Positions 18,429-27,926 are shown, counted from the first letter of the stretch. The stretch: 64,000 nt of DNA from Mycolicibacterium palauense (GCF_002592005.1 NZ_NVQF01000011.1:37177-101176), one strand, 5' to 3'. Notes: generated from the sequence alone by a model not told the origin. Translations and numbers: made by a program.

Positions 18429-19280
18429 ATGAGCAGCCCCGCACGCCCCATGACCCTCCTCGACAAGGACGACATCCTGGCCGGGCTCTTCGCGAGCTGG
18501 GACCGGATCGACGCACTGCTGTCCGGCCTGCCCGAGGCCGACTGGCAGACACCGACCGCACTGCCGGGCTGGACCGTGCAGGACGTCGTCTCCCACATCA
18601 TTGGCACCGAGTCCATGCTGCTCGGTGTGCCCACCCCGGAGCCGGACGTCGACCTGGGTGCACTGGAGCACGTGCGCAACGAGATCGGTGCGATGAACGA
18701 GGCCTGGGTGCGCTTTCTGCGCGCCGAGACTCCGGCGCAGATGCTGGAGCGGTTCCGCGACATCACCGGGCAGCGGCGGACCATGTTGAGCAACATGATC
18801 GAGCCGGCGTGGAACGCCAAGACGATGACCCCGGCCGGGCCCGACACCTACGGCCGGTTCATGCGGATCCGGGTGTTCGACTGCTGGATCCACGAACAGG
18901 ACATCCGCCAGGCCGTCGGCAAGCCGTCGACGGATGCGGAGTTGAGCGGTCCGGACACCGCGCTGGCACTGGACGAGATCGCCGCGAGCATGCCGTTCGT
19001 CGTCGGCAAGCTGGGTAAGGCCCCCGACGGGGCACGGGTGACCTTCGAGCTGACCGGACCGCTGCAGCGCACGGTGCGGGTGGCCGTCGACGGGCGCGCC
19101 GCGCTGGTCGACGACTTCGACGGCGCCGAGGCGACCACCACCATCACCCTCGACGGCCTGCAGTTCACCCGGCTGTGCGGCGGGCGCCCGATGTGCCCGG
19201 CGCGCCCGGACGCCGTGGACTACGCCGGCGACGTCGAGGTGGGGGAGACGATCGTGACCCGGCTCAACTACGTGATCTGA
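18429..19280 (+). CDS. Maleylpyruvate isomerase / mycothiol-type DinB-like family protein
   Basis: 283 residues. The N-terminal four-helix DinB-like domain contains WDRIDALLSGLPEADWQTPTA, LPGWTVQDVVSHIIGTESML and RIRVFDCWIHEQDIRQAVG, whose three histidines (in SHI, WIH and nearby) fit the metal site of mycothiol-dependent enzymes. A C-terminal SCP-like domain follows (VTFELTGPLQRTVRVAVDGRA). The family carries out thiol-dependent isomerisation or transfer; the substrate is unknown. Length and position near smpB match Rv3099c. Confidence 0.82.
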   Translation: MSSPARPMTLLDKDDILAGLFASWDRIDALLSGLPEADWQTPTALPGWTVQDVVSHIIGTESMLLGVPTPEPDVDLGALEHVRNEIGAMNEAWVRFLRAETPAQMLERFRDITGQRRTMLSNMIEPAWNAKTMTPAGPDTYGRFMRIRVFDCWIHEQDIRQAVGKPSTDAELSGPDTALALDEIAASMPFVVGKLGKAPDGARVTFELTGPLQRTVRVAVDGRAALVDDFDGAEATTTITLDGLQFTRLCGGRPMCPARPDAVDYAGDVEVGETIVTRLNYVI

Positions 19281-19423
19281 CCCGGTCATCTGAGGCTGGG
19301 ATCTGAGCCGGGACGGATCGGGACTATTTATTGGCTGGACTGTGTTGTATCGGGGGCTATCATTGAGAGTCCTGCCGATCGTCGGCAGGGATGCCGAAGT
19401 GTCACAGACAATATCCAAGACAA

Positions 19424-19790
19424 GGGGCTGAACGGTTTCGACTTCGCGCATCGAATCAAGGGAAGCGTGCCGGTGCAGGCAAGAGACCACCGTTAAGCGT
19501 CGTTGCAACCAATTAAGCGCCGATACCAATCAGCGCGACTACGCCCTCGCTGCCTAAGCGACGGCTAGTCTGTCAGGCCGGTAGCGCCCTCGGACCGGAC
19601 CCTGGCATCAGCTAGAGGGCTCCACCGATGAGTTCGGTCGCGGGACTCATCGGGACATCCACAGCGACTGGGATCGTCATCCCCGGCTTGTTCGCGTGAC
19701 CGGGAGATCCGAGTAGAGACACAGCGAACTGCGCACGGAGAAGCCTCGAGGGAATGCCGTAGGACCCGGGTTCGATTCCCGGCAGCTCCA
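19424..19790 (+). ncRNA. ssrA: Transfer-messenger RNA (tmRNA)
   Basis: The 5' end GGGGCTGAACGGTTTCGACTT and the 3' end GGTTCGATTCCCGGCAGCTCCA form the alanine-tRNA-like domain; GGGGCTG pairs with CAGCTCC and the discriminator is A at 19790. The 3' CCA is not encoded. The tag reading frame at 19519-19557 encodes ADTNQRDYALAA followed by TAA, closely resembling the mycobacterial tag and ending in the protease signal ALAA. With SmpB it rescues stalled ribosomes. A strong terminator follows at 19798. Confidence 0.97.
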
Positions 19791-19797
19791 CAAGAAA

Positions 19798-19838
19798 AGC
19801 AGGTCAGAGGCGATTTCCGCCCCTGACCTGCTTTTTTT
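19798..19838 (+). terminator. Rho-independent terminator of ssrA
   Basis: Stem AGCAGGTCAG pairs with CTGACCTGCT across a short GC-rich loop, and seven T residues follow (19832-19838). It starts eight bases after the mature tmRNA end. A run of T this long is uncommon in this genome. Confidence 0.93.
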
Positions 19839-20046
19839 GATGGGCCGTGGGTGCCAACGCTGCTCTCTGTGTTCGCCGGCCTTGACCGTCGGGTGGCGAC
19901 CGGCCTTCAGACACCAAGGTCCCATCAAAGGCCCCATCGACGCAGGTGCAGTCCCGACCCGGTGCATCGACCGATCGGGGCTAGGTTGTGAAGTGGATCT
20001 CCGCCATGGGGGATCGGATCGTGTCGGAGGTAGGGGTGGGTGCGCC

Positions 20047-20790
20047 GTGGCGATCGACTACAACGAGGGGCATATCGCCGAGCAGTACCAGGAGGCCAAG
20101 ACGCAGCCCTGGAGAGAGCGCGTCGAGACCTATTCCTTTCTGAACGTCATCGGCGACGTCACGGGCAAGAAGGTGCTCGACGTCGCCTGCGGGGAAGGGC
20201 ATTTCACCCGCTTGCTGTGTCGCGCCGGTGCCGCGCAGGTGGTCGGACTCGACATCTCCGAGCGGATGATCACCCTCGCCCGCGAACAGGAGTTGCGCGA
20301 TCCGTTGGGTATCGAATACACCGTGGCCGATGCCCGTTCGATCGTCGCGCAGCAGGATTACGACATCGTCGTCTCCGCTTGGCTACTGGTATATGCCCAA
20401 GACCGCGCGGAGCTCGCGCAGATGTGCCGCGGTTTGGCGTGCCGGGTGCGGCCCGGCGGCCGATTCGTCACCGTGAACACCAACCCGGGTGTGTACGGCT
20501 TCCGGCCCGACTACCGCAAGTACGGATTCGAGGTGGAACTGGCCGACCAGGCCCTGGACGGTGCACCGATCGACATCACGCTCAACCTCGCCGGTTCCTC
20601 GCTGGAGGTCCGGAACTACTACCTGCCGATCGAGGCCTACGCCTCGGCTTTCCGCGAGGCCGGTTTTCACGCCTTCGCCGTGCACATTCCGGATCTGCAG
20701 CCCGTCCCGGAAGCGGCCAGCGAAGGCGACTACTGGGACTACCTACTCGACAACCCGTTCCTGGTGATCATGGACTGCGTCAAGGGCTGA
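20047..20790 (+). CDS. Class I SAM-dependent methyltransferase
   Basis: A 247-residue methyltransferase. Motif I VLDVACGEGHFTRLL binds S-adenosylmethionine, VVGLDISERMITLAREQE is motif II with the acidic ribose ligand, and DYDIVVSAWLLVYAQDRAEL follows. The acceptor is unknown; the fold resembles small-molecule methyltransferases. Start GTG 20047 is chosen because the conserved N terminus (MAIDYNEGHIAEQYQEAK) begins there and GGAGG-like sequence lies about 16-20 bases upstream; in-frame sequence further upstream is not conserved. A GC hairpin between it and the convergent hydrolase likely ends both transcripts. Confidence 0.88.
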   Translation: MAIDYNEGHIAEQYQEAKTQPWRERVETYSFLNVIGDVTGKKVLDVACGEGHFTRLLCRAGAAQVVGLDISERMITLAREQELRDPLGIEYTVADARSIVAQQDYDIVVSAWLLVYAQDRAELAQMCRGLACRVRPGGRFVTVNTNPGVYGFRPDYRKYGFEVELADQALDGAPIDITLNLAGSSLEVRNYYLPIEAYASAFREAGFHAFAVHIPDLQPVPEAASEGDYWDYLLDNPFLVIMDCVKG

Positions 20791-20832
20791 CGTGGCTGGT
20801 CTCCGACCGGCCCAGATCGGCCTGTGCGCCGG

Positions 20833-20853
20833 GGCGCCGGTCAGACCGGCGCC
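20833..20853. terminator. GC-rich hairpin between convergent genes
   Basis: GGCGCCGGT and ACCGGCGCC pair perfectly over nine bases around a CAG loop. It lies between the methyltransferase stop (20790) and the convergent hydrolase stop (20915). There is no T tract, consistent with the U-less hairpin terminators proposed for mycobacteria. Confidence 0.55.
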
Positions 20854-20914
20854 GGGGGACCCAGTGGGGACGGCGTCGGCTCAATGAGCGTTAATGTCTC
20901 AGTACTGCACCGTG

Positions 20915-21640
20915 TTATGGGCGGTGCCTGAGCTCGGCGCGCTCCACGAGTTCCTTGACCAGCCTCGGATAGCGGTGCCGGTCGGGGCGGAAGATGTCGT
21001 GCGGGGAGTCGCCGAACTCGACCAGCTCCGCGGCGGGGAAGTCCCGGCGGCACCGCGCCCAGTCGTCGTCGCCGATGACGCCCGCCCCGCTGCGGACCAC
21101 CAGCAGCGGAACCGCCAGCCGCGACAGCGGCTCCCACATCGAGCGGTCCCGTGCCGCGGCGAACGTCTTCATCGCCGCGTCGCGGTCGAGTCGGTCGCCG
21201 ACGGAGGACCCGCGCCAGCGGCCCGCGAGCAGGTCCTCCGCCTGGCCGTCGGCCAGCGTCTTCTCCTCCGGCGGGTAGTCGCCGATCGCCACGGACCGCA
21301 CCCGTTCGGGATGCCCGAGCGCCCACCCCAGCGCGTAGGAGGTGCCGCGGGAGAAGGTCACCAGGTGCACCGGACCGTCGGTCACCGCGTCGACGACCGC
21401 GCCGACATCGCCGCTGAGAGTGGGGAAGTCGTATCCGTCGGCCGGTGCGCCGCTGCCGCCGTGGCCGCGCAGCTCGACGACCGCGGTGCGGCGGCCGAAG
21501 CTGGCCAGCACCTCGGTGTAGTCGGAGGCGAGGTCGGTCATGCCGGGCACGAACACGATCGGCGCCCGGTGGTCGTCGCCGCCGGAGTCGAGGTAGTGCA
21601 GCCGCGCGTCGCCGTGCTGGGTGTGCCGCGACGCGATCAT
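20915..21640 (-). CDS. Alpha/beta hydrolase
   Basis: A 241-residue alpha/beta-hydrolase. IVFVPGMTDLASDY supplies the oxyanion-hole region, ELRGHGGSG is the conserved loop, and VHLVTFSRGTSYALGWALG holds the nucleophile Ser in a S-R-G context (G-x-S-x-G is degenerate, F-S-R-G). The acid is probably in VVRSGAGVIGDDD and the base in GDSPHDIF. It could be an esterase, lipase or epoxide-hydrolase-like enzyme. Its start overlaps the LLM oxidoreductase stop by four bases (ATGA), so the two are translationally coupled. Confidence 0.85.
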   Translation of the reverse strand: MIASRHTQHGDARLHYLDSGGDDHRAPIVFVPGMTDLASDYTEVLASFGRRTAVVELRGHGGSGAPADGYDFPTLSGDVGAVVDAVTDGPVHLVTFSRGTSYALGWALGHPERVRSVAIGDYPPEEKTLADGQAEDLLAGRWRGSSVGDRLDRDAAMKTFAAARDRSMWEPLSRLAVPLLVVRSGAGVIGDDDWARCRRDFPAAELVEFGDSPHDIFRPDRHRYPRLVKELVERAELRHRP

Positions 21641-22797
21641 CGGGTGGCGTTCTTGGATGCCTGTTCGGCGGCGTGGTCCTCGATCGCCTTGCCGATGGCG
21701 TGCGCGGCCCGGTCGACGAACTCCGTTCCGCTGGCGGTCACCCAGTCGTGCGAGGCGCCCGGTCCGGCGAGTTGACCGGTGAAGTGCGGCATCACGTACT
21801 GGGCGAACAACTCGTAGCTATGCAGCTTGGCCGCCGGGGGCGCCCAGTCGTGGTCGAAGAGCAGGAAGGCGCCGAACCCGCCGTCGCTGGCCTCGACGAG
21901 TTCGGAGATCTTGGCCACCGCGTCCTCGGGAGTGCCGATGACCGCGAAGCCGGATTCGCGGTTGTTGGCGATGATCTCGGCCGGGGTGTCGCCCTGCACC
22001 GGGCCCGCGGGCAGGACGTGGCTGAAGTAACGCGAGAACTCGGCGATGCCGTACTCGACGTCGCGCTCGGCCTGCTCGCGGGTATCGGCGAGGTGCATCG
22101 GTCCGACGAGGCGCCACTTCGATCGGTCGGCGACGTGCCCGTGTTCGCGCGCGACCTCCTCCCAGGTGGCCCAGTGCTGGGCCAGCAGGTCCATGCCCTG
22201 CCTGGCGGTGGCCGCGATCGAGAGCATGCCGATGCCGTGCCGTCCGGCGCCGCGCGGTCCGGTGGGCGAGAAGGAGGCCGCCACCGCGACGTCGAAACAC
22301 GGGTCGCTGTAGGGCTTCAGCTGCAGGCGCGCATCCTGCAGCGTGAACCCGTCGGTGTGCATGGTGACGGTCTCGCCGCGCAGCAGACGCATGACGGCGT
22401 CCAGGCACTGCTCCATGCGCGGGCGTTGTTCGTCGGCGGGAATGCCGAGCATGTGGGCATCCGAGGTGAGCTGGCCTGGTCCGCAGCCGAGCATCGCCCG
22501 TCCGCGGGTGAGATGGTCCAGCAGCACCATCCGGTCGGCGAGCATCAGCGGGTGGTGATAGGGCAGCGAGCTGACGCCGGTCCCGAGCTTGATGTGCCTG
22601 GTGCGTTCGGCGGCGACGCCGATGACCACCTCGGGCGACGCGATGATCTCGAAGCCGGCCGAATGGTGCTCGCCGATCCACGCCTCGTGGAAGCCGAGGC
22701 GGTCCATCGCCACGATCAGGTCCAGGTCACGCTCGATGGCGAGTGTCGGGTTCTGTCCGACGGGGTGGAAGGGGGCCATGAAGTTTCCGAAACGCAT
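21637..22797 (-). CDS. LLM-class flavin-dependent oxidoreductase
   Basis: A 386-residue luciferase-like monooxygenase. The barrel begins MRFGNFMAPFHPVGQNPT; GFHEAWIGEHHSAGFEIIASPEVV is the hallmark flavin/substrate strand, and LGTGVSSLPYHHPLMLADRMVLLDHLTRGR follows. It uses reduced FMN or F420 for oxidation of an organic substrate, possibly the ester or lactone product of which the coupled hydrolase acts on (inference from coupling only). Start ATG 22797 begins the conserved barrel; in-frame upstream sequence is not conserved. Confidence 0.88.
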   Translation of the reverse strand: MRFGNFMAPFHPVGQNPTLAIERDLDLIVAMDRLGFHEAWIGEHHSAGFEIIASPEVVIGVAAERTRHIKLGTGVSSLPYHHPLMLADRMVLLDHLTRGRAMLGCGPGQLTSDAHMLGIPADEQRPRMEQCLDAVMRLLRGETVTMHTDGFTLQDARLQLKPYSDPCFDVAVAASFSPTGPRGAGRHGIGMLSIAATARQGMDLLAQHWATWEEVAREHGHVADRSKWRLVGPMHLADTREQAERDVEYGIAEFSRYFSHVLPAGPVQGDTPAEIIANNRESGFAVIGTPEDAVAKISELVEASDGGFGAFLLFDHDWAPPAAKLHSYELFAQYVMPHFTGQLAGPGASHDWVTASGTEFVDRAAHAIGKAIEDHAAEQASKNATR

Positions 22798-22921
22798 CCG
22801 ATGATTCTGGCCCGGGCCCGGCATCCGCCGGCCCGGATTGGCGTAATTGTGTAGCTCAGCTAAGCGGAGAAGCGTCGAGCCCTGCGGGTCGGCGCTGCGC
22901 CCCGACGGCCCCACCAAAGAC

Positions 22922-22956
22922 GGTGCAGGCCAGGACCACCGGCCCTGGCCTGCACC
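22922..22956. terminator. Strong inverted repeat downstream of the wax synthase gene
   Basis: GGTGCAGGCCAGG and CCTGGCCTGCACC form a perfect 13-base stem around a nine-base loop. It lies 52 bases after the stop of the minus-strand WS/DGAT gene, and reading that strand a GTCTTTG run follows. On the plus strand TTTC follows. It probably terminates the WS/DGAT transcript and insulates the LLM promoter. Confidence 0.7.
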
Positions 22957-23007
22957 TTTCTGTCAGGCTTCATCTCTGTCAGGCTTCGTCACACGTGACC
23001 ACTCGCG

Positions 23008-24375
23008 TCACTCGTCGGCCAGCGCCAGCACCTCGCCGAACCCGGCGGTCAGGCAGTCGTAGAACTCGTCGTAGTCCGGGATCGCGCCCGTGTCGACGTC
23101 GATGCCGAGCTCGCAGGTGTCGACATAGGTCAGCAGCGTGACGTTGACCGCGGCCCCGATCGTCGGGCCGAACGCGTACTGGGCGCGCACCTTGGCCCCG
23201 CCCAGGAAAACCGGTACCGGGATGCCGGGGACGTCGCTGGCCAGGAAGTCCACGTGGCGCAGGATCGACCCGATGTACCAGCGCGGCATCAGGTTCAGCG
23301 CCCCGGCGATCACCTGCGTGTACGGCAGGGACCTCTCGTGGCGCACCCGCTCGGTGCGTTCGCGGATGGCCCGGATGCGGTGCGCGGGGTCGGCCTCGCC
23401 GACGGGGACGTCGAAGCGCATCAGGGTGATCCGGTTGCCGCCCATCTCGTCGTCCTCGTGGCGCAGGCTGATCGGCATGGTCAGGTGCAGGTCCCCGACG
23501 CTGTGGCCGTGCTTGTCGTGGTAGCGGCGCAGGCCGCCCGCCACCCCGGCCACGAAGGCGTCGTTGAGCGCACCGCCGCTGCGGTGGGCGGCCTCGCGCA
23601 GCGCGGGCAGCGGGACCTCCAGAACGCCGAGCCGGCGCACGCGCGAGCGCTTCTTCATCAGCGGTGAGCCGGTCTGGTTCACCGGACGCACCGTGCGATA
23701 CACCGACGCCGCCAGCTGGGTTGCCGCCGCGGTGGTCTCCCGGGGGCGCCGAATGGTGTTGTACAGCAGCTTCGGCGCTGCCTTGAGCACCCCGGAGGCG
23801 GCGCTGCCGATCAGGCCGACGTCATAGCGCACGGCATCGCGATAGGCGCCGAGCAGCTGCGGATGCTCGGCCCACGGCGCGGCGGTCTCCTGGTCCAGCG
23901 CGCGCGGTGTCTCGGTCAGATCGAACAGTGTCATCGCGATCTGCACCCCGCCGACGCCGTCGGTGAGGGCATGGTGGAACCTGCAGAGCACCGCGGCTCC
24001 GCCGTCCTCCAACCCGTCGATGAGGGTGGTCTCCCACAACGGCCGGGCCCTATCGAAATCGGCCATCGCCGCGACGCGGGCCATCTCCAGCACACCTTCG
24101 CGGCTGCCCCCGTCCGGTGCGGCGACCCGGCGCATGTGGAAGTCGAGGTCGAAGTCCGGGTCGAACTCCCACCGGGGCGGTGCCGGCGGAAGCGACCCGA
24201 CGACCCGCTTGCGGAACATCGGCAGGGTGCGGCTGAGGTGGTCCCAGCGGGCCCGCATCGAGGCCCAGTCCGGGGTGCGTTCCAGCACGATCAGTGTCAC
24301 GACCGTCGAACGCAGCCGTGGATCGGTCTCCATCGACCAGGTGAACGCGTCGCTGTTGCGCATGAAATCCGTCAT
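23008..24375 (-). CDS. Wax ester synthase / diacylglycerol acyltransferase (WS/DGAT)
   Basis: A 455-residue acyltransferase. The catalytic HHxxxDG motif is CRFHHALTDGVGG (His134, His135, Asp139). GGALNDAFVAGVAGGLRRYH and SDVPGIPVPVFLGGAKV are the conserved C-terminal-domain motifs. It transfers acyl groups from acyl-CoA to diacylglycerol or fatty alcohol, producing storage lipid at the membrane. Start ATG 24375 (MTDFMRNSDAFTW) is the conserved N terminus. A second WS/DGAT gene lies 550 bases away, with a small STAS-like gene between them. Confidence 0.93.
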   Translation of the reverse strand: MTDFMRNSDAFTWSMETDPRLRSTVVTLIVLERTPDWASMRARWDHLSRTLPMFRKRVVGSLPPAPPRWEFDPDFDLDFHMRRVAAPDGGSREGVLEMARVAAMADFDRARPLWETTLIDGLEDGGAAVLCRFHHALTDGVGGVQIAMTLFDLTETPRALDQETAAPWAEHPQLLGAYRDAVRYDVGLIGSAASGVLKAAPKLLYNTIRRPRETTAAATQLAASVYRTVRPVNQTGSPLMKKRSRVRRLGVLEVPLPALREAAHRSGGALNDAFVAGVAGGLRRYHDKHGHSVGDLHLTMPISLRHEDDEMGGNRITLMRFDVPVGEADPAHRIRAIRERTERVRHERSLPYTQVIAGALNLMPRWYIGSILRHVDFLASDVPGIPVPVFLGGAKVRAQYAFGPTIGAAVNVTLLTYVDTCELGIDVDTGAIPDYDEFYDCLTAGFGEVLALADE

Positions 24376-24559
24376 GGTGCTCTCCGGGTTCACCGTAGGT
24401 CGCCCGTCACGACCGACGCGGCCGGATCGTGAAACTGAGGACCTTGTCCCCTGCCCGTGGGGCCCTATGCCGGGCGACCTCCGTCCTTGACGCTCGGATA
24501 GTCGGGAAGGAGGCGGCCGGTCCTCGGTGCGCCGAAGTCGAGCCGAACTGGAGGTCGAT

Positions 24560-24910
24560 GTGATCGAGAAGATGTCGCGCAGCCATGACAACGTACTGGG
24601 ATTCCGGGTCAGCGGGGACGTCACCCGCGACGACTACGAGGTCCTGGATCCCGAGGTGCGTTCGGCCGTCGACACCGCGGGCTCGGCGCGGGTTCTGCTC
24701 GACCTGACCGATTTCCACTGGGAGAAGGTCGAGGCGTGGGGTTCCGACCTCCGATTCGGGCGCGAGTACCACAAGTCGATCGATCGGATGGCGCTGGTCG
24801 GCCATCACCAGTGGGAGAAGTGGCTGGCCAAGATCGCGGAGCCGTTCTACGCCCAGCAGGCCCGCTACTTCCCCGACGTCGAGCAGGCCTGGGCCTGGCT
24901 GGAGTCCTGA
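24560..24910 (+). CDS. SpoIIAA/STAS-like small protein
   Basis: 116 residues with the alternating beta/alpha pattern of the SpoIIAA-like (STAS) family: VLGFRVSGDVTRDDYEVLDPEV, ARVLLDLTDFHWEKVEAWGSD and RMALVGHHQWEKWLAKIAEPF, ending FPDVEQAWAWLES. The family occurs in stress, lipid-binding and anti-sigma contexts, so its role is uncertain. Start GTG 24560 is chosen because GGAGG ends five bases upstream. It lies between two WS/DGAT genes and diverges from the first, suggesting a role tied to storage-lipid metabolism (inference). Confidence 0.8.
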   Translation: MIEKMSRSHDNVLGFRVSGDVTRDDYEVLDPEVRSAVDTAGSARVLLDLTDFHWEKVEAWGSDLRFGREYHKSIDRMALVGHHQWEKWLAKIAEPFYAQQARYFPDVEQAWAWLES

Positions 24911-24930
24911 CGGGCAGGCCCGCCCGTCAG
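24907..24930. terminator. Bidirectional hairpin containing both stop codons
   Basis: CTGACGGGC and GCCCGTCAG pair perfectly over nine bases around the loop AGGCCC. The left arm contains the TGA of the STAS-like gene (24908-24910); the right arm contains the complementary stop of the convergent WS/DGAT gene (24927-24929). It probably serves as a shared terminator. Confidence 0.6.
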
Positions 24931-26318
24931 GTCGCCGACGCGAGTCCGGCGGCGTGTTCCAGTTCGGTGAGCGCCGGCTCGATCGCGGCGGCCAGTTCGT
25001 CGATGTCGTCGGCGACCTCGGGAGTGGTCACGAAGCCGAACTCCAGCGACCCGTTGTAGCTGACGCAGGTGATGTTCAGTGCCACGTCGAGCATGACCGG
25101 TCCCAGCGGCATCATGTGCTCCACGACCGCGCCGGCCACGTACATGGGGAAGTCGGGGCCGGGCACATTCGACACCACCAGGTTGATGGGGGCGACGTGG
25201 CCGCCGATGTGGCTGGCCGTGTAGGCCCGGGCGGCCAGGGCCAGCAGGCCCGGAGGCGTCGTCTCCGTCATGCCCATGATCTGATGCGCGGTCAGTGCCT
25301 TGGCCATCTCCTTGGCGCCCTGGGTGTTGCGGAAGATGGTCGCCATCCGCTCGGCGGGATCCTCGATCTCGGTGGCCAGCCCGACGGTCATCGAGCTGAT
25401 CTGATTGCCGATCTCCCGGTCGTCGCTGTGCGTGGAAATGGGCACCTGGGCCACCAGCGGCCGGTCGGGCAGTTCGTCGCGTTTCTGCAGGTAGCTGCGC
25501 ATCGCACTGGACACCAGCGCGAGCACCACGTCGTTGGTCTTCACACCGAACGCGGACTTGACCGCCTTGACCCGCTCGAGTTCGACGGTGTGGGCGCTGA
25601 TGCGTCGCTGTGTGGAGATCTCGGCGTTGAACCGGGTCCGGGGGGCGTCGAAGAACCTGGGCGGTTTGTCGGGCAGGCCCCGGACGGCGAACTGCTGGGT
25701 GAGTGTCTGCTGGGCCATCCGGGCGAGCCGGTAGGGCGTGCGGATGGCCAGGTTGAAGACCCCGCCGAGCGCGCGCAGCTCGAACGGGGGGAGCTTGCTG
25801 CGCTTCGAGGAGGCGGCGTCGATCACCGCCGGTGGGCGCGGCTGCTCGGTGACGTCGAGCATGATCTCGCTGAGGTTGGCGCCGGAGACCCCGTCGACGA
25901 GGGCGTGGTGCATCTTGGTCAGCAGCGCCACCCGGTCGCCTTCGAGGCCCTCGATGAACCACGTCTCCCACAGCGGCCGGTTCCGGTCCAGCTGATAGGA
26001 GAGCAGACGCCCGACCAGTTCCTCCAACTCCGGGCGTCCGCCCGGCTCCGGCACGGCCACTCTGCGGATGTGAAAGTCGAGGTCGATCGTCTCGTCCTCG
26101 ACGTACCACGGCCGGTCCAGCCCCAGCGGGGCGCCGGCAACCCGGCAACGCAGCACCGGCATCTCCGGAAGGCGTTGCGCAATAATATCTTTGAGTGCCT
26201 GAAAGCTGAACTGCGGGGCCGAGGTGGGGTCGCAGATGGTCAGTCCGGCACCGTGCATGTGCCAGGCATGGGTCTCGGCGAACCAGAAGGCGGCATCGAC
26301 GCTCGAGAGGCGGCGCAT
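24927..26318 (-). CDS. Wax ester synthase / diacylglycerol acyltransferase (WS/DGAT), second copy
   Basis: 463 residues. The active site is [15 protein letters not shown] (His137, His138, Asp142). [19 protein letters not shown] and [20 protein letters not shown] are the family's second-domain blocks. It is clearly divergent from the neighbouring copy (different N terminus [15 protein letters not shown]), so this is not a recent tandem duplication. It carries out acyl-CoA-dependent triacylglycerol or wax-ester synthesis. It starts 78 bases after the stop of the upstream GCS2 gene on the same strand, suggesting one transcript. Confidence 0.93.
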   Translation of the reverse strand: MRRLSSVDAAFWFAETHAWHMHGAGLTICDPTSAPQFSFQALKDIIAQRLPEMPVLRCRVAGAPLGLDRPWYVEDETIDLDFHIRRVAVPEPGGRPELEELVGRLLSYQLDRNRPLWETWFIEGLEGDRVALLTKMHHALVDGVSGANLSEIMLDVTEQPRPPAVIDAASSKRSKLPPFELRALGGVFNLAIRTPYRLARMAQQTLTQQFAVRGLPDKPPRFFDAPRTRFNAEISTQRRISAHTVELERVKAVKSAFGVKTNDVVLALVSSAMRSYLQKRDELPDRPLVAQVPISTHSDDREIGNQISSMTVGLATEIEDPAERMATIFRNTQGAKEMAKALTAHQIMGMTETTPPGLLALAARAYTASHIGGHVAPINLVVSNVPGPDFPMYVAGAVVEHMMPLGPVMLDVALNITCVSYNGSLEFGFVTTPEVADDIDELAAAIEPALTELEHAAGLASAT

Positions 26319-26395
26319 GGCGACAGGGTAGAGCAGAGCAGTCCCTTCGACGGGTGAACGCCAAAACCCGGCGCCCGGGCCCGATCAGCGCCTGC

Positions 26396-27871
26396 TCACG
26401 GCAGCGGCCACTCGTGGACCGGCGCCCCGGAGTGCGCGTACTCGGCGTAGCGGCGGGTCATCTCGTGCAACGCCGCGACGCGCGTCAGCCCGCCCACCTC
26501 CAGGTGCTCGACCATCGCCGTTTGCCAGTCGGCGCCGGTGCGACCACGGCGCACGCGACCCTCGATCACGCCGAGGTAGCGGTCACGGTCGGCGGCCTCC
26601 ACACCCCAGGCGTCGAGCCCGTCCGCCGCGGCCGGCAACAGCACCTCCCGGGCCAGCCGCTGGGCGGGATGATCCGCACCGTCCCAGTGCAGCGTGGCGG
26701 TCAGCCCGTCGCGCGCCCCCCGGTGCAGGTCGCGTTCGGCGATCGCGAACGGCGTGCCCGCCCACGGCGCGCGCCCGCTGTCGGCGACCGACCGGACCAG
26801 TCCGTAGTAGAACGCGGCGTTGGCGGCCATGTCGACGGCGGTCGGTCCGCTGGGCAGCACCCGGTTCTCGATGCGCAGCTGGGGGCGGCCGGCCTGGACG
26901 TCGTAGACGGGACGGTTCCAGCGCCACACCGTCCCGTTGTGCAGCCGCAGCTCGTGCAGGGCCGGGGCCCGGCCGGCGTCGACGGCCGCGTCGGGATCCT
27001 CGTCCTCCAGGGTGGGGAACAACGGCGGGTAGTGCGCGACCAGGTCGTCGAAGAGTTCCAGGGGGCCGTCGATCCAGCTGTCGCCGAGCCGCACCCGGCT
27101 CGGCGCGCTGGCGCGCACCTCCCGGGGCCGGCGCGTGTCCAGCAGCTGCTCCAGCAGCGTGATGCGGGTTTCCCGCCAGGCCCGACGGCCCAGCAGGAAC
27201 GGCGAATTGGCGGCCACGGCCACCTGGGCGCCGGCGATCATCTGCGCGGCGTTGTAGTAGTCGGCGAACCGGTCGGCGGACACCCGCAGGTGCAGCTGCA
27301 GGCTGGTCGCGGCGGCCTCGGGCGCCACCGAGTCGGTGGCGAACTCGACGGTCTCGGCGCCGTCGTCGATGCGGATGGCGAAAGGCCGGTGACGGGCCGA
27401 CCGCATGCGGCGGTTCATCAACGCGTAGCGCGGATTGTCCGAGATGCGCTCGACCGTCAGGTGTTCGGCGCTCGCCGTGGGCAGCGTTCCGACCGCGACG
27501 ATCCGCACGCCCAGACCCTCGATGCGTCCCCGAGCGGTGTCGATCGCGTCGCGCACATCGCGCTCGGTGTCGCGCAGCACCGGGCCCGTCATCGGCCGCG
27601 GGGCCACGTTCAGCTCCACGTTGAACCGGCCGAGCTCCTGCTGCATGTCGAGCCGGCCCAGCCGGCTCAGCACGGCATCGTTGACCAACCGCGGGCGTCC
27701 CAGCGGGTCGACGAGGTCGAGTTCGACCTCCAATCCCATGGTGTCGGTGTGCTCGGCGAACCAGCCCGCATCGAGCATGCGCCGCAGCGCCGCGACGCAG
27801 CGGGCAAGCCTGCGCTGCACCGCTTCCGCGTGGCCGAGCGCCAGCGCCGAGGCTTCGATGCGGTCACCCAT
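26396..27871 (-). CDS. GCS2-type glutamate-cysteine ligase family protein
   Basis: A 491-residue ATP-grasp-like carboxylate-amine ligase. GLEVELDLVDPLGRPRLVND is the GCS2 signature and ELGRFNVELNVAPRP holds metal-binding Glu/Asn. SLQLHLRV, AVAANSPFLLGRRAWRETR and PQLRIENRVLPSGPTAVDMAA complete the active site. By family it joins an amino acid gamma-carboxylate to an amine. Mycobacteria make mycothiol rather than glutathione, so the glutathione-synthesis label should not be taken literally. The C-terminal ~70 residues (ADRDRYLGVIEGRVRRGRTG) extend past the minimal domain. Confidence 0.85.
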   Translation of the reverse strand: MGDRIEASALALGHAEAVQRRLARCVAALRRMLDAGWFAEHTDTMGLEVELDLVDPLGRPRLVNDAVLSRLGRLDMQQELGRFNVELNVAPRPMTGPVLRDTERDVRDAIDTARGRIEGLGVRIVAVGTLPTASAEHLTVERISDNPRYALMNRRMRSARHRPFAIRIDDGAETVEFATDSVAPEAAATSLQLHLRVSADRFADYYNAAQMIAGAQVAVAANSPFLLGRRAWRETRITLLEQLLDTRRPREVRASAPSRVRLGDSWIDGPLELFDDLVAHYPPLFPTLEDEDPDAAVDAGRAPALHELRLHNGTVWRWNRPVYDVQAGRPQLRIENRVLPSGPTAVDMAANAAFYYGLVRSVADSGRAPWAGTPFAIAERDLHRGARDGLTATLHWDGADHPAQRLAREVLLPAAADGLDAWGVEAADRDRYLGVIEGRVRRGRTGADWQTAMVEHLEVGGLTRVAALHEMTRRYAEYAHSGAPVHEWPLP

Positions 27872-27926
27872 GCGGTGTGCCTTCCTCCATCACCTGCTAG
27901 GCCGTCATCTGTCGGGCCAACACCTG

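Noticed and set aside
19677..19967. A 96-residue minus-strand reading frame containing CRESNPGPTAFPRGF
   Set aside because: It is antisense to the tmRNA 3' half and terminator. The peptide is the familiar false ORF from tRNA-like sequence.
24430..24460. DosR-like box near the WS/DGAT gene (GGAC-CTT-GTCC)
   Set aside because: The spacer between GGAC and GTCC is three bases rather than four, and flanking positions do not match the DosR consensus.
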